Positions 49,031 through 57,407 of a stretch of DNA of 64,000 nt are shown in pieces. The stretch's first letter is position 1. Each line of letters starts with the position of its first letter. The DNA is from Rhodospirillales bacterium. Its GTDB lineage: Bacteria > Pseudomonadota > Alphaproteobacteria > ATCC43930 > CGMCC-115725. Below the pieces are notes generated by a model, which had not been told where the DNA came from, ran no database searches, and saw nothing but the letters and a program-made list of their open reading frames with translations. Both the position numbers and the translations under genes were made by a program. The stretch is from assembly GCA_947473305.1 (NCBI GenBank), contig CANJCB010000021.1, forward strand, positions 1 to 64,000, in the 5' to 3' direction.

Positions 49031-50428
49031 CTAAGGGGCGGCCGCCTCGCCCTTCTTGCGGTGGCCGCTGATGTCGGCGGCCGCATCGGGGGCGAGCCGC
49101 AAATAGAAGAAGATCGCGACGGCCGAGCAGACGCCTACCGCGAAGAGCGCGAAGCGGATGTCGATGGCGTTCATCGCCTCGGTTCCGACCCCGCGCCAGA
49201 CCATCGAGATCTGCAGCAGAACCGCCGCGACCGCGACGCCGAGGCCGCCCGAGAGCTGCTGCACCATGCTGCTGAAGCTGGTGGCATTGGCGAGGCGCTG
49301 GGCCGGGACCTCGGCGAAGACGATGGTATTGAGCGCCGAATACTGCGTGGAGCGGATCAGCCCGCCGAGCCCCAGGAGGATCACCAGCACCACAACCGGG
49401 GTGGTCTCCGTGAAAAAGCCGCAGACCAGGATCGAGGCGGCGCAAGCGACCCCGTTCCAGACCAGCACCGGCCGGTAGCCGAACCAGCGGAGCGTGTATT
49501 GGATCACGGTCTTGGCGAGGACCGTCCCGACCGCGCCGCTCAAGGTGATGAGCCCGGATTGGAAAGCCGTCATGCCGAAGCCGACCTGAAGCAGGAGCGG
49601 GATCAGGAAGACGATGGCCCCCACCGCCGTGCGGAAGAAGGATCCCCCATCCACCGAGATCCGGAAGGTCGGCAGCTTCAGGAGCGAGAGATCCAGAAGC
49701 GGGCTCGGATGGCGTAGCGAATGGAGCACGGCCAAGACGCCGGCGATGAGGCCCCCTCCCATCAGGAGGTAGAGTTCGACCCCGCTCTCGCGCCTGCCGA
49801 TCAGCTCCAGGCCATACATGAGACCGCTCAGGGAGCCGCCGCTCAGCAGAAATCCGATCCAGTCGAGCGGCCGCTTCTCCTCCGAGCGGAAATTCTTGAA
49901 ATAGACGGTCGCCAGAACCATGCCGAGAATCCCGATCGGCACATTGACGAAGAAGATCCAGCGCCAGTCGAGATAGGTCGTGATGAAGCCACCGAGCGGC
50001 GGGCCCACGATGGGGCCGACGAAGGCGGGCACGGTGATATAGGACATCGCGCGCACGACCTCGGACTTCGGCACGCTGCGGAAGACGACGAGTCGCCCCA
50101 CCGGCGTCATCATCGCACCCCCGATTCCCTGGACCAGCCGCGCCAGGGTCAGTTCCATCTCGCTATGGCTCAAGCCGCACCAGATCGAGGCCAGGGTGAA
50201 GACCCCGATGGCCGCCCGGAAGACCGTTCGCGCGCCATAGCGGTCCGCGACCCAGCCGCTGACCGGGATGAAGACCGCGAGGCTCAGCATGTAGGAGGTG
50301 ATGGCGAGGCTCATATGCGCCGGAGTCGAGCCCAGGGATTGCGCCATGTCCGGCAGCGCCGTGGTGATCGCCGAGCCGTCCACATTGGTCATGAACATGG
50401 CGCAGGCCACGACAAGCGCGACGATCAT
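49031..50428 (-). CDS. MFS transporter, DHA2 (EmrB/QacA) family, copy A
   Basis: A 465-aa drug:proton antiporter-type protein with about 14 predicted helices. Motif A is GWVADRYGARTVF, motif C-like PAFVGPIVGPPLGG, and helix 4 has ARLVQGIGGAMMTPVGRL. It likely exports organic compounds. A close paralog lies at 52656-54071 on the same strand; the two bracket a ThDP enzyme and a PAS protein. It converges with the PotD-like gene. Confidence 0.92.
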   Translation of the reverse strand: MIVALVVACAMFMTNVDGSAITTALPDMAQSLGSTPAHMSLAITSYMLSLAVFIPVSGWVADRYGARTVFRAAIGVFTLASIWCGLSHSEMELTLARLVQGIGGAMMTPVGRLVVFRSVPKSEVVRAMSYITVPAFVGPIVGPPLGGFITTYLDWRWIFFVNVPIGILGMVLATVYFKNFRSEEKRPLDWIGFLLSGGSLSGLMYGLELIGRRESGVELYLLMGGGLIAGVLAVLHSLRHPSPLLDLSLLKLPTFRISVDGGSFFRTAVGAIVFLIPLLLQVGFGMTAFQSGLITLSGAVGTVLAKTVIQYTLRWFGYRPVLVWNGVACAASILVCGFFTETTPVVVLVILLGLGGLIRSTQYSALNTIVFAEVPAQRLANATSFSSMVQQLSGGLGVAVAAVLLQISMVWRGVGTEAMNAIDIRFALFAVGVCSAVAIFFYLRLAPDAAADISGHRKKGEAAAP

Positions 50429-50610
50429 CTTCTATCCCAGGAGTTGCCGGCCGCAGTATGACCATCGCCGCCCCGGCTGCAAGCTTTAGGGCCACATCTG
50501 GGAAAATTGCCGATTTTGGGTTGCCGTCCCGCTCCGCGCGGACATAGCATCGACCCAAGGGGAGCAGGGATGAGAAAGATGAGCGGCCCGTCGCCGGCGG
50601 AAACTCGGTA

Positions 50611-52149
50611 ATGAACGGGGCGGAAAGTCTCGTCCGGACCCTTGTCGCCTCGGGTGTCGAAGTCTGCTTCGCCAATCCCGGCACTTCGGAGATGCATTTC
50701 GTCGCGGCGCTTGATCGTGTCGAGGGCATGCGCTGCGTGCTGGGCCTCTTCGAAGGGGTCGTCACCGGCGCGGCCGACGGCTGGGCGAGGATGATGGACC
50801 GGCCGGCTTGCACCCTGCTTCATCTGGGGCCGGGCCTGGGCAATGCGCTCGCCAATCTGCACAACGCCACCAAGGCGATGACGCCGGTCGTCAATATCGT
50901 CGGCGACCATGCCACTTATCATCGCCAATACGATGCGCCGCTGACCTCGGATGTCGAGGCGGTGGCCCGGCCCTTTTCCCATTGGGTCCATACCTCGCCG
51001 GACGCCAAGCTCGTCGCGGCCGCGGGCGCCCGGGCGGTGGCGGCGGCGATGACGCCTCCGGGCGCGGTCGCGACCCTTATCCTGCCCGCCGACACCGCCT
51101 GGAACGAGAGCGATGGCCCCGCGCCGGCCCCCGAAATTCCGCCGCGCGCCAGGGTTTCCGCCGAGGCGGTGCGGGGGGCGGCGAAAGCCCTGCGGTCGGG
51201 CGAACCGGCGCTTCTGCTCCTGGGCGGCATGGGCATGCGCGAGCGGGCGGGAGCCCTGGCGGGCCGGATCGCGGCGGGGACGGGGGCCAAGATCATGGCG
51301 CAGGGCTCGATCTCCCGGCTGGAGCGGGGGGCAGGGCGGGTGCCCATCGGGCGGGTGCCCTATCCCGTGGATCTGGCCCTGCCGGCTTTGGCGGGCGTCA
51401 AACACCTGATCCTCGTTGGCTCCAAGGTGCCGGTGGCCTTCTTCGCCTATCCGGGCAAGCCGAGCGTGCTCACCCCGCCGGGGTGCCAGGTCCATGTGCT
51501 GGGAACGGCGGCGGAGGACCTCGACCATGCGCTGGAATGGCTCGCCGACGAGGTGGGGGCGCTTCACGCGGCGCCGGTAACGCCCTATCTGCGGACCGAG
51601 CCCGGAACCGGGCCGATAACGCCCGAGGGGCTGGGCCGCTCGCTCGCGGCGCTCTTGCCCGAGGACGCCATCGTCGTGGACGAAGGCCTTACCACCGGCC
51701 GGGGCTTTTTCCCGGCGACGGTTGCTTCCAAGCCCCATACCTGGCTTGCCAATACCGGCGGCTCCATCGGCATTGGCCTGCCGCTTTCCCTGGGCGCGGC
51801 GATCGCCTGCCCCGATCGCAAGGTGCTGACGCTCCAGGCGGATGGCAGCGCCATGTATACACTCCAATCGCTCTGGACCATGGCGCGGGAAGGGCTCGAC
51901 GTGACCGTCGTGCTGCTCTCCAACCGGGCCTATGCGATCCTGCATAACGAGTTGATGAACGTCGGGGCCAATCCGGGGCGTAAGGCGCTCGACATGCTGG
52001 ACATCGGACGGCCCGATCTCGACTGGGTCTCGCTCGCCAAGGGCATGGGCGTGCCGGGGGCAAGGGTGACCGAAATGGCCGGCTTCAACCGGCACCTCGC
52101 CGCTGGACTCAACACGCCGGGTCCCTACCTTATCGAAGTCATGTTATAA
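50611..52149 (+). CDS. Thiamine-diphosphate-dependent enzyme (acetolactate synthase large subunit/benzoylformate decarboxylase family)
   Basis: A 512-aa ThDP enzyme. N-terminal Pyr domain with the cofactor-activating Glu48 in GLFEGVVTGAADG, a central domain, and a C-terminal PP domain with QADGSAMYT and SNRAYAIL, a variant of the GDG-x(24-27)-N motif. It is shorter than true acetolactate synthases (about 560-590 aa) and has no regulatory subunit gene nearby, so a 2-oxo-acid decarboxylase or carboligase is more likely. Its start is divergent from MFS copy A. Substrate unknown. Confidence 0.88.
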   Translation: MNGAESLVRTLVASGVEVCFANPGTSEMHFVAALDRVEGMRCVLGLFEGVVTGAADGWARMMDRPACTLLHLGPGLGNALANLHNATKAMTPVVNIVGDHATYHRQYDAPLTSDVEAVARPFSHWVHTSPDAKLVAAAGARAVAAAMTPPGAVATLILPADTAWNESDGPAPAPEIPPRARVSAEAVRGAAKALRSGEPALLLLGGMGMRERAGALAGRIAAGTGAKIMAQGSISRLERGAGRVPIGRVPYPVDLALPALAGVKHLILVGSKVPVAFFAYPGKPSVLTPPGCQVHVLGTAAEDLDHALEWLADEVGALHAAPVTPYLRTEPGTGPITPEGLGRSLAALLPEDAIVVDEGLTTGRGFFPATVASKPHTWLANTGGSIGIGLPLSLGAAIACPDRKVLTLQADGSAMYTLQSLWTMAREGLDVTVVLLSNRAYAILHNELMNVGANPGRKALDMLDIGRPDLDWVSLAKGMGVPGARVTEMAGFNRHLAAGLNTPGPYLIEVML

Positions 52150-52188
52150 CGCGGGCGAAGCGCCGCTGCGCCGTGAAAGGCCTGAATT

Positions 52189-52683
52189 TTGAGCGAGCGC
52201 GTCGAACGATCTTCCATAGGCAGCCTGCCGGAGGACTGCGATCCCCGCCTGAAGCAGATTCATGCCTATTGGGAATCAATCAGGCCTTCGCCGGACCTCC
52301 TGCCCGGCCGCCAGCATTTCGATCCGGTCGACGTGCCCCGGCTCCTTTCCTGGATCTGGCTGGCCAATGTGGAGCGCGACCCGCTTCGCTTCCGCTACCG
52401 GCTGACCGGCACCGAGCATGTGATGGCCATGAATGGCGATTACACCGGCCGGCTGGTCGGCGAAAAGAACCCGGATTTTCTCACGACCCCGCAGGGAACC
52501 CATTATGTCGCCGCGGTGGAGCAGGGAATCGTGGGCTATTTCAGCGGGAAGCCCACGGTCTATACCAACCTCAACCATTCCTGGTTCGAGCGGGTGCTGC
52601 TACCGCTTGCGCGGGATGGGAAGACGGTCGACATGCTGCTCGGCATGACAATCTATCACCGGATCACTTCCTGGTTCTGGTGA
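52189..52683 (+). CDS. PAS-domain protein (PAS_5 type)
   Basis: A 164-aa single-domain protein. DPRLKQIHAYWESIRP, GRQHFDPVDVPRLLSWIWL and RFRYRLTGTEHVMAMNGDYTG are the pattern of the alphaproteobacterial PAS_5 family, whose ligand and partner are unknown. Start is TTG 52189, supported by AAAGG 8 nt upstream. It has no output domain. Its last 28 bp overlap the convergent MFS copy B. Confidence 0.8.
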   Translation: MSERVERSSIGSLPEDCDPRLKQIHAYWESIRPSPDLLPGRQHFDPVDVPRLLSWIWLANVERDPLRFRYRLTGTEHVMAMNGDYTGRLVGEKNPDFLTTPQGTHYVAAVEQGIVGYFSGKPTVYTNLNHSWFERVLLPLARDGKTVDMLLGMTIYHRITSWFW

Positions 52684-54071
52684 GCGGCGGGCTTTAGGAC
52701 CCGGTGGCCGCTGAAGGCCTGACCCGCATCCATCGGCAGTCGAAAGAAGAAGAAAGCGCCCGCCAGCATCATGAGACCCATGGTGGCGATGGTCCATTGG
52801 ATGGCGGCCGAGGAGAGCGGTGCCGCGCCCGTCCATTGGGGCATCGCTTCGAGGAGGGCCGCGGCCAGCGCCACGCCGACGCCCTGGCCCATCTGCTGAA
52901 CCATCGCGCCGATGCTGGCGGCGTTGCTCGCCTGGGCCTGGGGCACGTCGGCGAAGACCAGGGTCGAGAGGCTTAGGTATTCGCAGGAGCGCAGATAGCC
53001 GCTGCCGACCAGGACCGCGATGATGACGAAGACCGGCGTCGAAGCCGTGAAGAAACAGAAGACCAGGACGGAAAGGCCGCAGGCGGCGGTATTCCAGACC
53101 AGCATGCTGCGGAAGCCCACCCGCTTCAGCCAGTTCTTGGTGGTGCCCTTGGCGACGACCGAGCCGAGCGCCCCGCAGAGGGTCACGAGGCCCGACTGGA
53201 AGGCGGTCATGCCGAATCCCAGCTGAAGCAGGATGGGGGTAAGGATCATCATGCCGCCATGGGCGATGCGGAAGATGGAACCCGCGTCGTTGGCGATCAG
53301 GAAGGTCGGGATCTTGAAGAGCGAGAGATCGAGGATCGGCGCCTTGTGTCGCCGCGCATGGAGAATCGCCAACACGCCGAGTAGCAGCCCGCCTCCGAAA
53401 AGCAGGGCCAGCGTGAGCGCCTCATCGGTCTTATGGGCGCCCACCATGTCGAAGGCATACATGAGCGCCATCAGCGAACCGCCGGTGAGGATCGATCCCA
53501 GCCAGTCGAGCGGGCTCGGCTTCTCGGCCTTGAAGTTCTTGATGTAGAGCGACACCAGCACGATGGCGATAAGACCAAAGGGCAGGTTGACGAAGAAGAT
53601 CCAGCGCCAGCTCCAATAGGTCGACAGGAAGCCGCCGATGGGCGGTCCCAGCACCGGACCCAGGAAGGCGGGCACCGTGACATAGGACATGGCCCGGAGG
53701 AATTCCGACTTCGGGAAGCTCTTCAGGATGATGAGCCGCCCCACCGGGACCATCATCGCCCCGCCGATCCCCTGGAGGGACCTTGCCGCGATCAGCTGCG
53801 GCAGGGTCTCGCTGATGCCGCAGAGCAGCGAGGCAAGGGTGAAGACGGCGATGGCCGCGCGGAAGACGGTGCGGGTGCCGAAGCGGTCGGACATCCAGCC
53901 GCTCGCCGGGATGAAGACGGCGAGGCTGACGATATAGGCGGTGATGGTGATGCTGACTTCGGCCGGGGTGGCGTTGAGTTCCCGCGCCATGTCGGGCAGC
54001 GCGGTGGTCAGCACGGTGCTGTCCACGAACTCCATGAAAAAAGCGAAGGCCACCACCAGCGGGACGATCAT
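52656..54071 (-). CDS. MFS transporter, DHA2 (EmrB/QacA) family, copy B
   Basis: A 471-aa 14-helix transporter, clearly paralogous to copy A (both read SLAVFIP-SGW and RAMSYxTVPAFxGPxxGPPxGGF). Motif A is GWMSDRFGTRTVF. Likely effluxes organic compounds. 13 bp downstream of the TerC gene, so probably the distal gene of that transcript. Confidence 0.92.
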   Translation of the reverse strand: MIVPLVVAFAFFMEFVDSTVLTTALPDMARELNATPAEVSITITAYIVSLAVFIPASGWMSDRFGTRTVFRAAIAVFTLASLLCGISETLPQLIAARSLQGIGGAMMVPVGRLIILKSFPKSEFLRAMSYVTVPAFLGPVLGPPIGGFLSTYWSWRWIFFVNLPFGLIAIVLVSLYIKNFKAEKPSPLDWLGSILTGGSLMALMYAFDMVGAHKTDEALTLALLFGGGLLLGVLAILHARRHKAPILDLSLFKIPTFLIANDAGSIFRIAHGGMMILTPILLQLGFGMTAFQSGLVTLCGALGSVVAKGTTKNWLKRVGFRSMLVWNTAACGLSVLVFCFFTASTPVFVIIAVLVGSGYLRSCEYLSLSTLVFADVPQAQASNAASIGAMVQQMGQGVGVALAAALLEAMPQWTGAAPLSSAAIQWTIATMGLMMLAGAFFFFRLPMDAGQAFSGHRVLKPAAHQNQEVIR

Positions 54072-54084
54072 GCGTCAGGAATCC

Positions 54085-54732
54085 TCAGCCCGCCAATGCG
54101 CCGGCGACCTCATGCGCGCCGTTCCAGATCATTTCGAGCGCGACATAGACGATCAGGATGAGGCCGATATAGGCGATCGAGCGATAGCGTTCCAGCAGCT
54201 TGACGATGAGGGTCGCGGCGCAGCCCATGATGAGGACCGAAAGCCCCAGCCCGATCATCAGGATGATTGGGTGGTCCATGGCTGCGCCCGCGACCGCCAG
54301 CACGTTGTCGAGGGACATCGACACGTCCGCGATGATGATCTGACGCAGGGCCTGCGGGAAGGTCTTCTCGTGTCCGTGGGCTGGAACCTCCCGGCCGTCG
54401 ATGACGGCCTCGCCCTCGGCCTCTTCCGCGCGGCCCGATTCGCGGATTTCGCGCCAGAGCTTCCAGGCGACCCAGAGGAGGAGTACGCCGCCCGCCACCA
54501 TCAGCCCGATGACGTGGAGGAGGGAGGTCGTCGCGATCGCGAAGATCACCCGCAACACGGCGGCGGCGAGAATGCCCCACCAGACCGCCCGGATCCGCTG
54601 CTTGGCCGGCAGCGTCGCCGCCGCCATGCCGATGACCACCGCGTTGTCGCCCGAGAGGATCACGTTGATCATGATCACTTCGCCGAGCGCCCAGAGCGCC
54701 GACATGAAATCGGGTCCGAAGAGGTTATCCAT
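54085..54732 (-). CDS. TerC-family membrane protein
   Basis: A 215-aa protein with about six or seven helices and the two inverted TerC repeats, each with the acidic motif: NVILSGDNAVVIGMA near residue 25 and ADVSMSLDNVLAVAG near 140. Family members have been linked to Mn2+ export at protein-folding machinery or to tellurite resistance. ATG 54732 is chosen; the upstream open frame overlaps the TRAP permease gene. Confidence 0.9.
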   Translation of the reverse strand: MDNLFGPDFMSALWALGEVIMINVILSGDNAVVIGMAAATLPAKQRIRAVWWGILAAAVLRVIFAIATTSLLHVIGLMVAGGVLLLWVAWKLWREIRESGRAEEAEGEAVIDGREVPAHGHEKTFPQALRQIIIADVSMSLDNVLAVAGAAMDHPIILMIGLGLSVLIMGCAATLIVKLLERYRSIAYIGLILIVYVALEMIWNGAHEVAGALAG

Positions 54733-54754
54733 CAGGTGAATCCGTGCCCGCGCC

Positions 54755-56362
54755 TTATTGGGTGTCGTCCGAATCCGTGGGAGGGTCGGGGATCGAATCG
54801 GGCATGTCCACATCGAAATGGATCTGGCTCGAATCCCCCGCGACATGTGTATCCAGGAGCCCCGTCACCATGATCGGGAAGGCGATCACCAACGCCACCA
54901 TGATGAGCTGGATCCCGACCCAGGGTAGCGCGCCCCAATAGATGTCCGAGCTTTTCACTTCCCGGGGCGCGACGCCGCGCAGGTAGAAGAGCGCGAAGCC
55001 GAAGGGTGGATGCATGAAGGAGGTCTGCATGTTGACGCAGAGCATCACGCCGAACCACACGAGCGCCACGTCGGGGCCGACGATGGGCGCCAGCATCTTC
55101 TGGGCGATCGGCGCGATCATCGGCAGGATGATGAAGGCGATCTCGAAGAAATCGAGGAAGAAAGCGAGGAAGAAGATGAAGAGGTTGATGAAGGCGAGGA
55201 AACCCCAGGGTCCGCCTGGCACATGGGACAGGAGATCCTCGAGCCAGCGGTTCCCGTCCACGCCCAGGAACACCACCGAGAAGCAGGTCGAGCCGATCAG
55301 GATGAAGGTGACCATGGCGGTGATCCGCATGGTCGTCTGATAGCCCTGGATGATGAGCTTCCGGAGGTCGGAGATGCGGACCGCTTCGATGCAAAGCCAG
55401 GCGACCGCGAGATAGCAGAGGGAGAAGGCGATCTGGAAAGGATAGCCGGGGATCTCATAGATCCCGAGCATGGTGCCGACGCCCCCGGCGACAAGGCCCA
55501 GGACGAAGATCCGGCGGCTGTTCTGGCTCAATTGCGGATGATGGATCACCGCCAGGATGACCGCTCCCACGGCTCCCATGGCGCCGGCCTCGGTGGGGGT
55601 GGCGAGACCCAGCATCATGGTGCCCAGCACCACGAAGATCAGGATCGCCGAGGGAATGATCCCCAGGAGGCATTTCCGCACGAGCGGCCAGCCGTCGAGG
55701 GTGCGGGCGGATTTCGGCACCGCCGGGACCCACTGCGGCTTCACGAGGCTGAGGATGAAGGTATAGCCCGCGAAGAGCAGCACCTGGATGATCGACGGTC
55801 CCCAGGCCCCGAGATACATGTCGCCCACCGACTTGCCGAGCTGGTCGGCCAGCACGATGAGCACGAGCGAGGGCGGGACGAGCTGGGTGATGGTGCCCGA
55901 GGCCGCCAGCACGCCGGTCGTATAGCGGGTGTTGTAGCCGTAGCGCATCATCACGGGCATGGAGATGAGCGCCATGGTGATGACCTGGGCGGCGACGGTG
56001 CCGGTGATCGCGCCCAGGATGAAGCCGACGATGATGACGGAATAGCCGAGGCCGCCCCGGATCGGCCCGAAGAGCTGTCCCATGCTGTCGAGCATGTCCT
56101 CGGCGAGCCCGCATTTCTCCAGGATCGCGCCCATGAAGGTGAAGAAGGGCACGGCCAGCAGGAGGTCGTTCGACAGCACGTTGCCGAAGATCCGGTTGGG
56201 GATCGCCTGGAGGAAATTGAGGCCGAAGAAGCCTTCATGGATCGAGATGAAGCCGAAGAAGAGCCCGAGCGCCGCCAGCGAGAAGGCCACGGGGTATCCG
56301 ACCAGCATGAAGAGCACGAGCCCCGCGAACATGAGGGGCGGCATGAACTCGACGGGGATCAT
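54755..56362 (-). CDS. TRAP transporter large permease (DctM family, FcbT3-like long form)
   Basis: A 535-aa inner-membrane protein. It has the DctM pattern (FSLAALGLFFGF, GGLGYSVIIVGFILGAITGTVAAQVI, ASGTITQLVPPSLVLIVLADQL) with an extra central stretch of roughly 80 residues and a C-terminal acidic tail, making it longer than the usual 425-aa DctM. The long form is seen in mannitol/chloroaromatic-type TRAP systems. ATG overlaps the small-permease stop. No DctP-type binding protein is within the window. Confidence 0.9.
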   Translation of the reverse strand: MIPVEFMPPLMFAGLVLFMLVGYPVAFSLAALGLFFGFISIHEGFFGLNFLQAIPNRIFGNVLSNDLLLAVPFFTFMGAILEKCGLAEDMLDSMGQLFGPIRGGLGYSVIIVGFILGAITGTVAAQVITMALISMPVMMRYGYNTRYTTGVLAASGTITQLVPPSLVLIVLADQLGKSVGDMYLGAWGPSIIQVLLFAGYTFILSLVKPQWVPAVPKSARTLDGWPLVRKCLLGIIPSAILIFVVLGTMMLGLATPTEAGAMGAVGAVILAVIHHPQLSQNSRRIFVLGLVAGGVGTMLGIYEIPGYPFQIAFSLCYLAVAWLCIEAVRISDLRKLIIQGYQTTMRITAMVTFILIGSTCFSVVFLGVDGNRWLEDLLSHVPGGPWGFLAFINLFIFFLAFFLDFFEIAFIILPMIAPIAQKMLAPIVGPDVALVWFGVMLCVNMQTSFMHPPFGFALFYLRGVAPREVKSSDIYWGALPWVGIQLIMVALVIAFPIMVTGLLDTHVAGDSSQIHFDVDMPDSIPDPPTDSDDTQ

Positions 56363-56898
56363 TGGGTCGGCCTCTCGTAGTGGACGTCGAGCTTGATGAC
56401 GCCCGCGATCGCCGCCATGCGCTTGATGATCTCGGAGAGGCCCTGGAGCGCCAGGAGCGCGAAGGCCGCCGGCGTGGCGAATTTGATCGGCCAGCGCAAC
56501 AGGCCCCCGGCGTTGCCGGACCATTCGTTCTCGATATAGGACTGCATGAAGAAGGGCCAGGAGAGATAGACCATCAAGAGGCAGGTCGGGATTAGGAAAA
56601 CCAGCGTGCCGATCAGGTCAAGCCAGTATTGCCCCCGGTCCGACAAGCAGACGTAGAAGATCTCGACCCGGACATGCTCGTTGCGGCGCAGGGTATAGGA
56701 CGCGCCGAAAAGCACGATGATGGTGAACATGTACCACTGGATTTCCAGGAAGCCGTTGGAGCTGTAGCTGAAGGCGTAGCGCATCATCGCGTTGCCGGCG
56801 CTGATGGCGCAGCATAGCAGCACGAGGATATTGGCCACCCTGCCGATCTTTTCGTTCAGCCAGTCGATGGCCTCGCTCAATCGCAGCAATGCGTTCAT
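56359..56898 (-). CDS. TRAP transporter small permease (DctQ family)
   Basis: A 179-aa protein with four predicted helices and the family motif EIQWYMFTIIVLFGASYTLRRNEHVRVEIFY. It pairs with the adjacent DctM through an ATGA overlap. The nearest binding protein is a TAXI-type one that belongs to the fused permease upstream, so the DctP partner must lie elsewhere. Confidence 0.9.
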   Translation of the reverse strand: MNALLRLSEAIDWLNEKIGRVANILVLLCCAISAGNAMMRYAFSYSSNGFLEIQWYMFTIIVLFGASYTLRRNEHVRVEIFYVCLSDRGQYWLDLIGTLVFLIPTCLLMVYLSWPFFMQSYIENEWSGNAGGLLRWPIKFATPAAFALLALQGLSEIIKRMAAIAGVIKLDVHYERPTQ

Positions 56899-57020
56899 CT
56901 AGGCTCTAGGCTCCCGGTGGCGGTGTTCTTTATCGTAGGAACGAGAAGACTCTAAGCCCAGAAGTATGAGGAAGTCGCCGCGAATATTATGCGCGGTGCG
57001 GCAAGTTTGCCGCGCTGTCG

Positions 57021-57407
57021 TCATTTCGCGGCGCAGGGGCGCAGCGTGAGGACGCCCTCCGCCGCGTCGGAGCCGATGACCTCGGTCAGCGCCCGGCAGG
57101 CGCCGTCGAGGCACAGGCGGTATCCCGCCGTGAAGGGGGAGAGCGTGAGCCGCAATTCCGGCAGCGGCGACAGATGGGGATCGTAGCGCCACCATCCCTT
57201 GTCGAGGCGCGCGCCCTCGGGCGGGTCCATGCCGGCGCCGCTGCCCTGGATGCGGGCCTCGGTCAGCAGCAGGCGGTCGCCGCGCAGGACGTAATCCTCC
57301 TGCCATTCCGTCTTCTGGACGGAATGTGTCCAGGCGAGGGTGAAATGGTCGCCGGGCAGGATCGTGCTCATCCCGGCGATGAGGAGGCAGACCGTCGCCC
57401 CGCTCAC
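57021..57407 (-). CDS. DUF1850 protein associated with fused TRAP permease
   Basis: A 128-aa exported protein with a short hydrophobic N-terminus and the segments FTLAWTHSVQKTEWQEDYVL and GSGAGMDPPEGA, the DUF1850 hallmarks. DUF1850 genes are commonly found beside TAXI/fused TRAP systems; their role is unknown. GTG 57407 overlaps the fused-permease stop (GTGA). Confidence 0.8.
   Translation of the reverse strand: MSGATVCLLIAGMSTILPGDHFTLAWTHSVQKTEWQEDYVLRGDRLLLTEARIQGSGAGMDPPEGARLDKGWWRYDPHLSPLPELRLTLSPFTAGYRLCLDGACRALTEVIGSDAAEGVLTLRPCAAK

Noticed and set aside
51857-51862. A further GTATAC site
   Set aside because: It lies inside the ThDP-enzyme coding sequence, far from any start.
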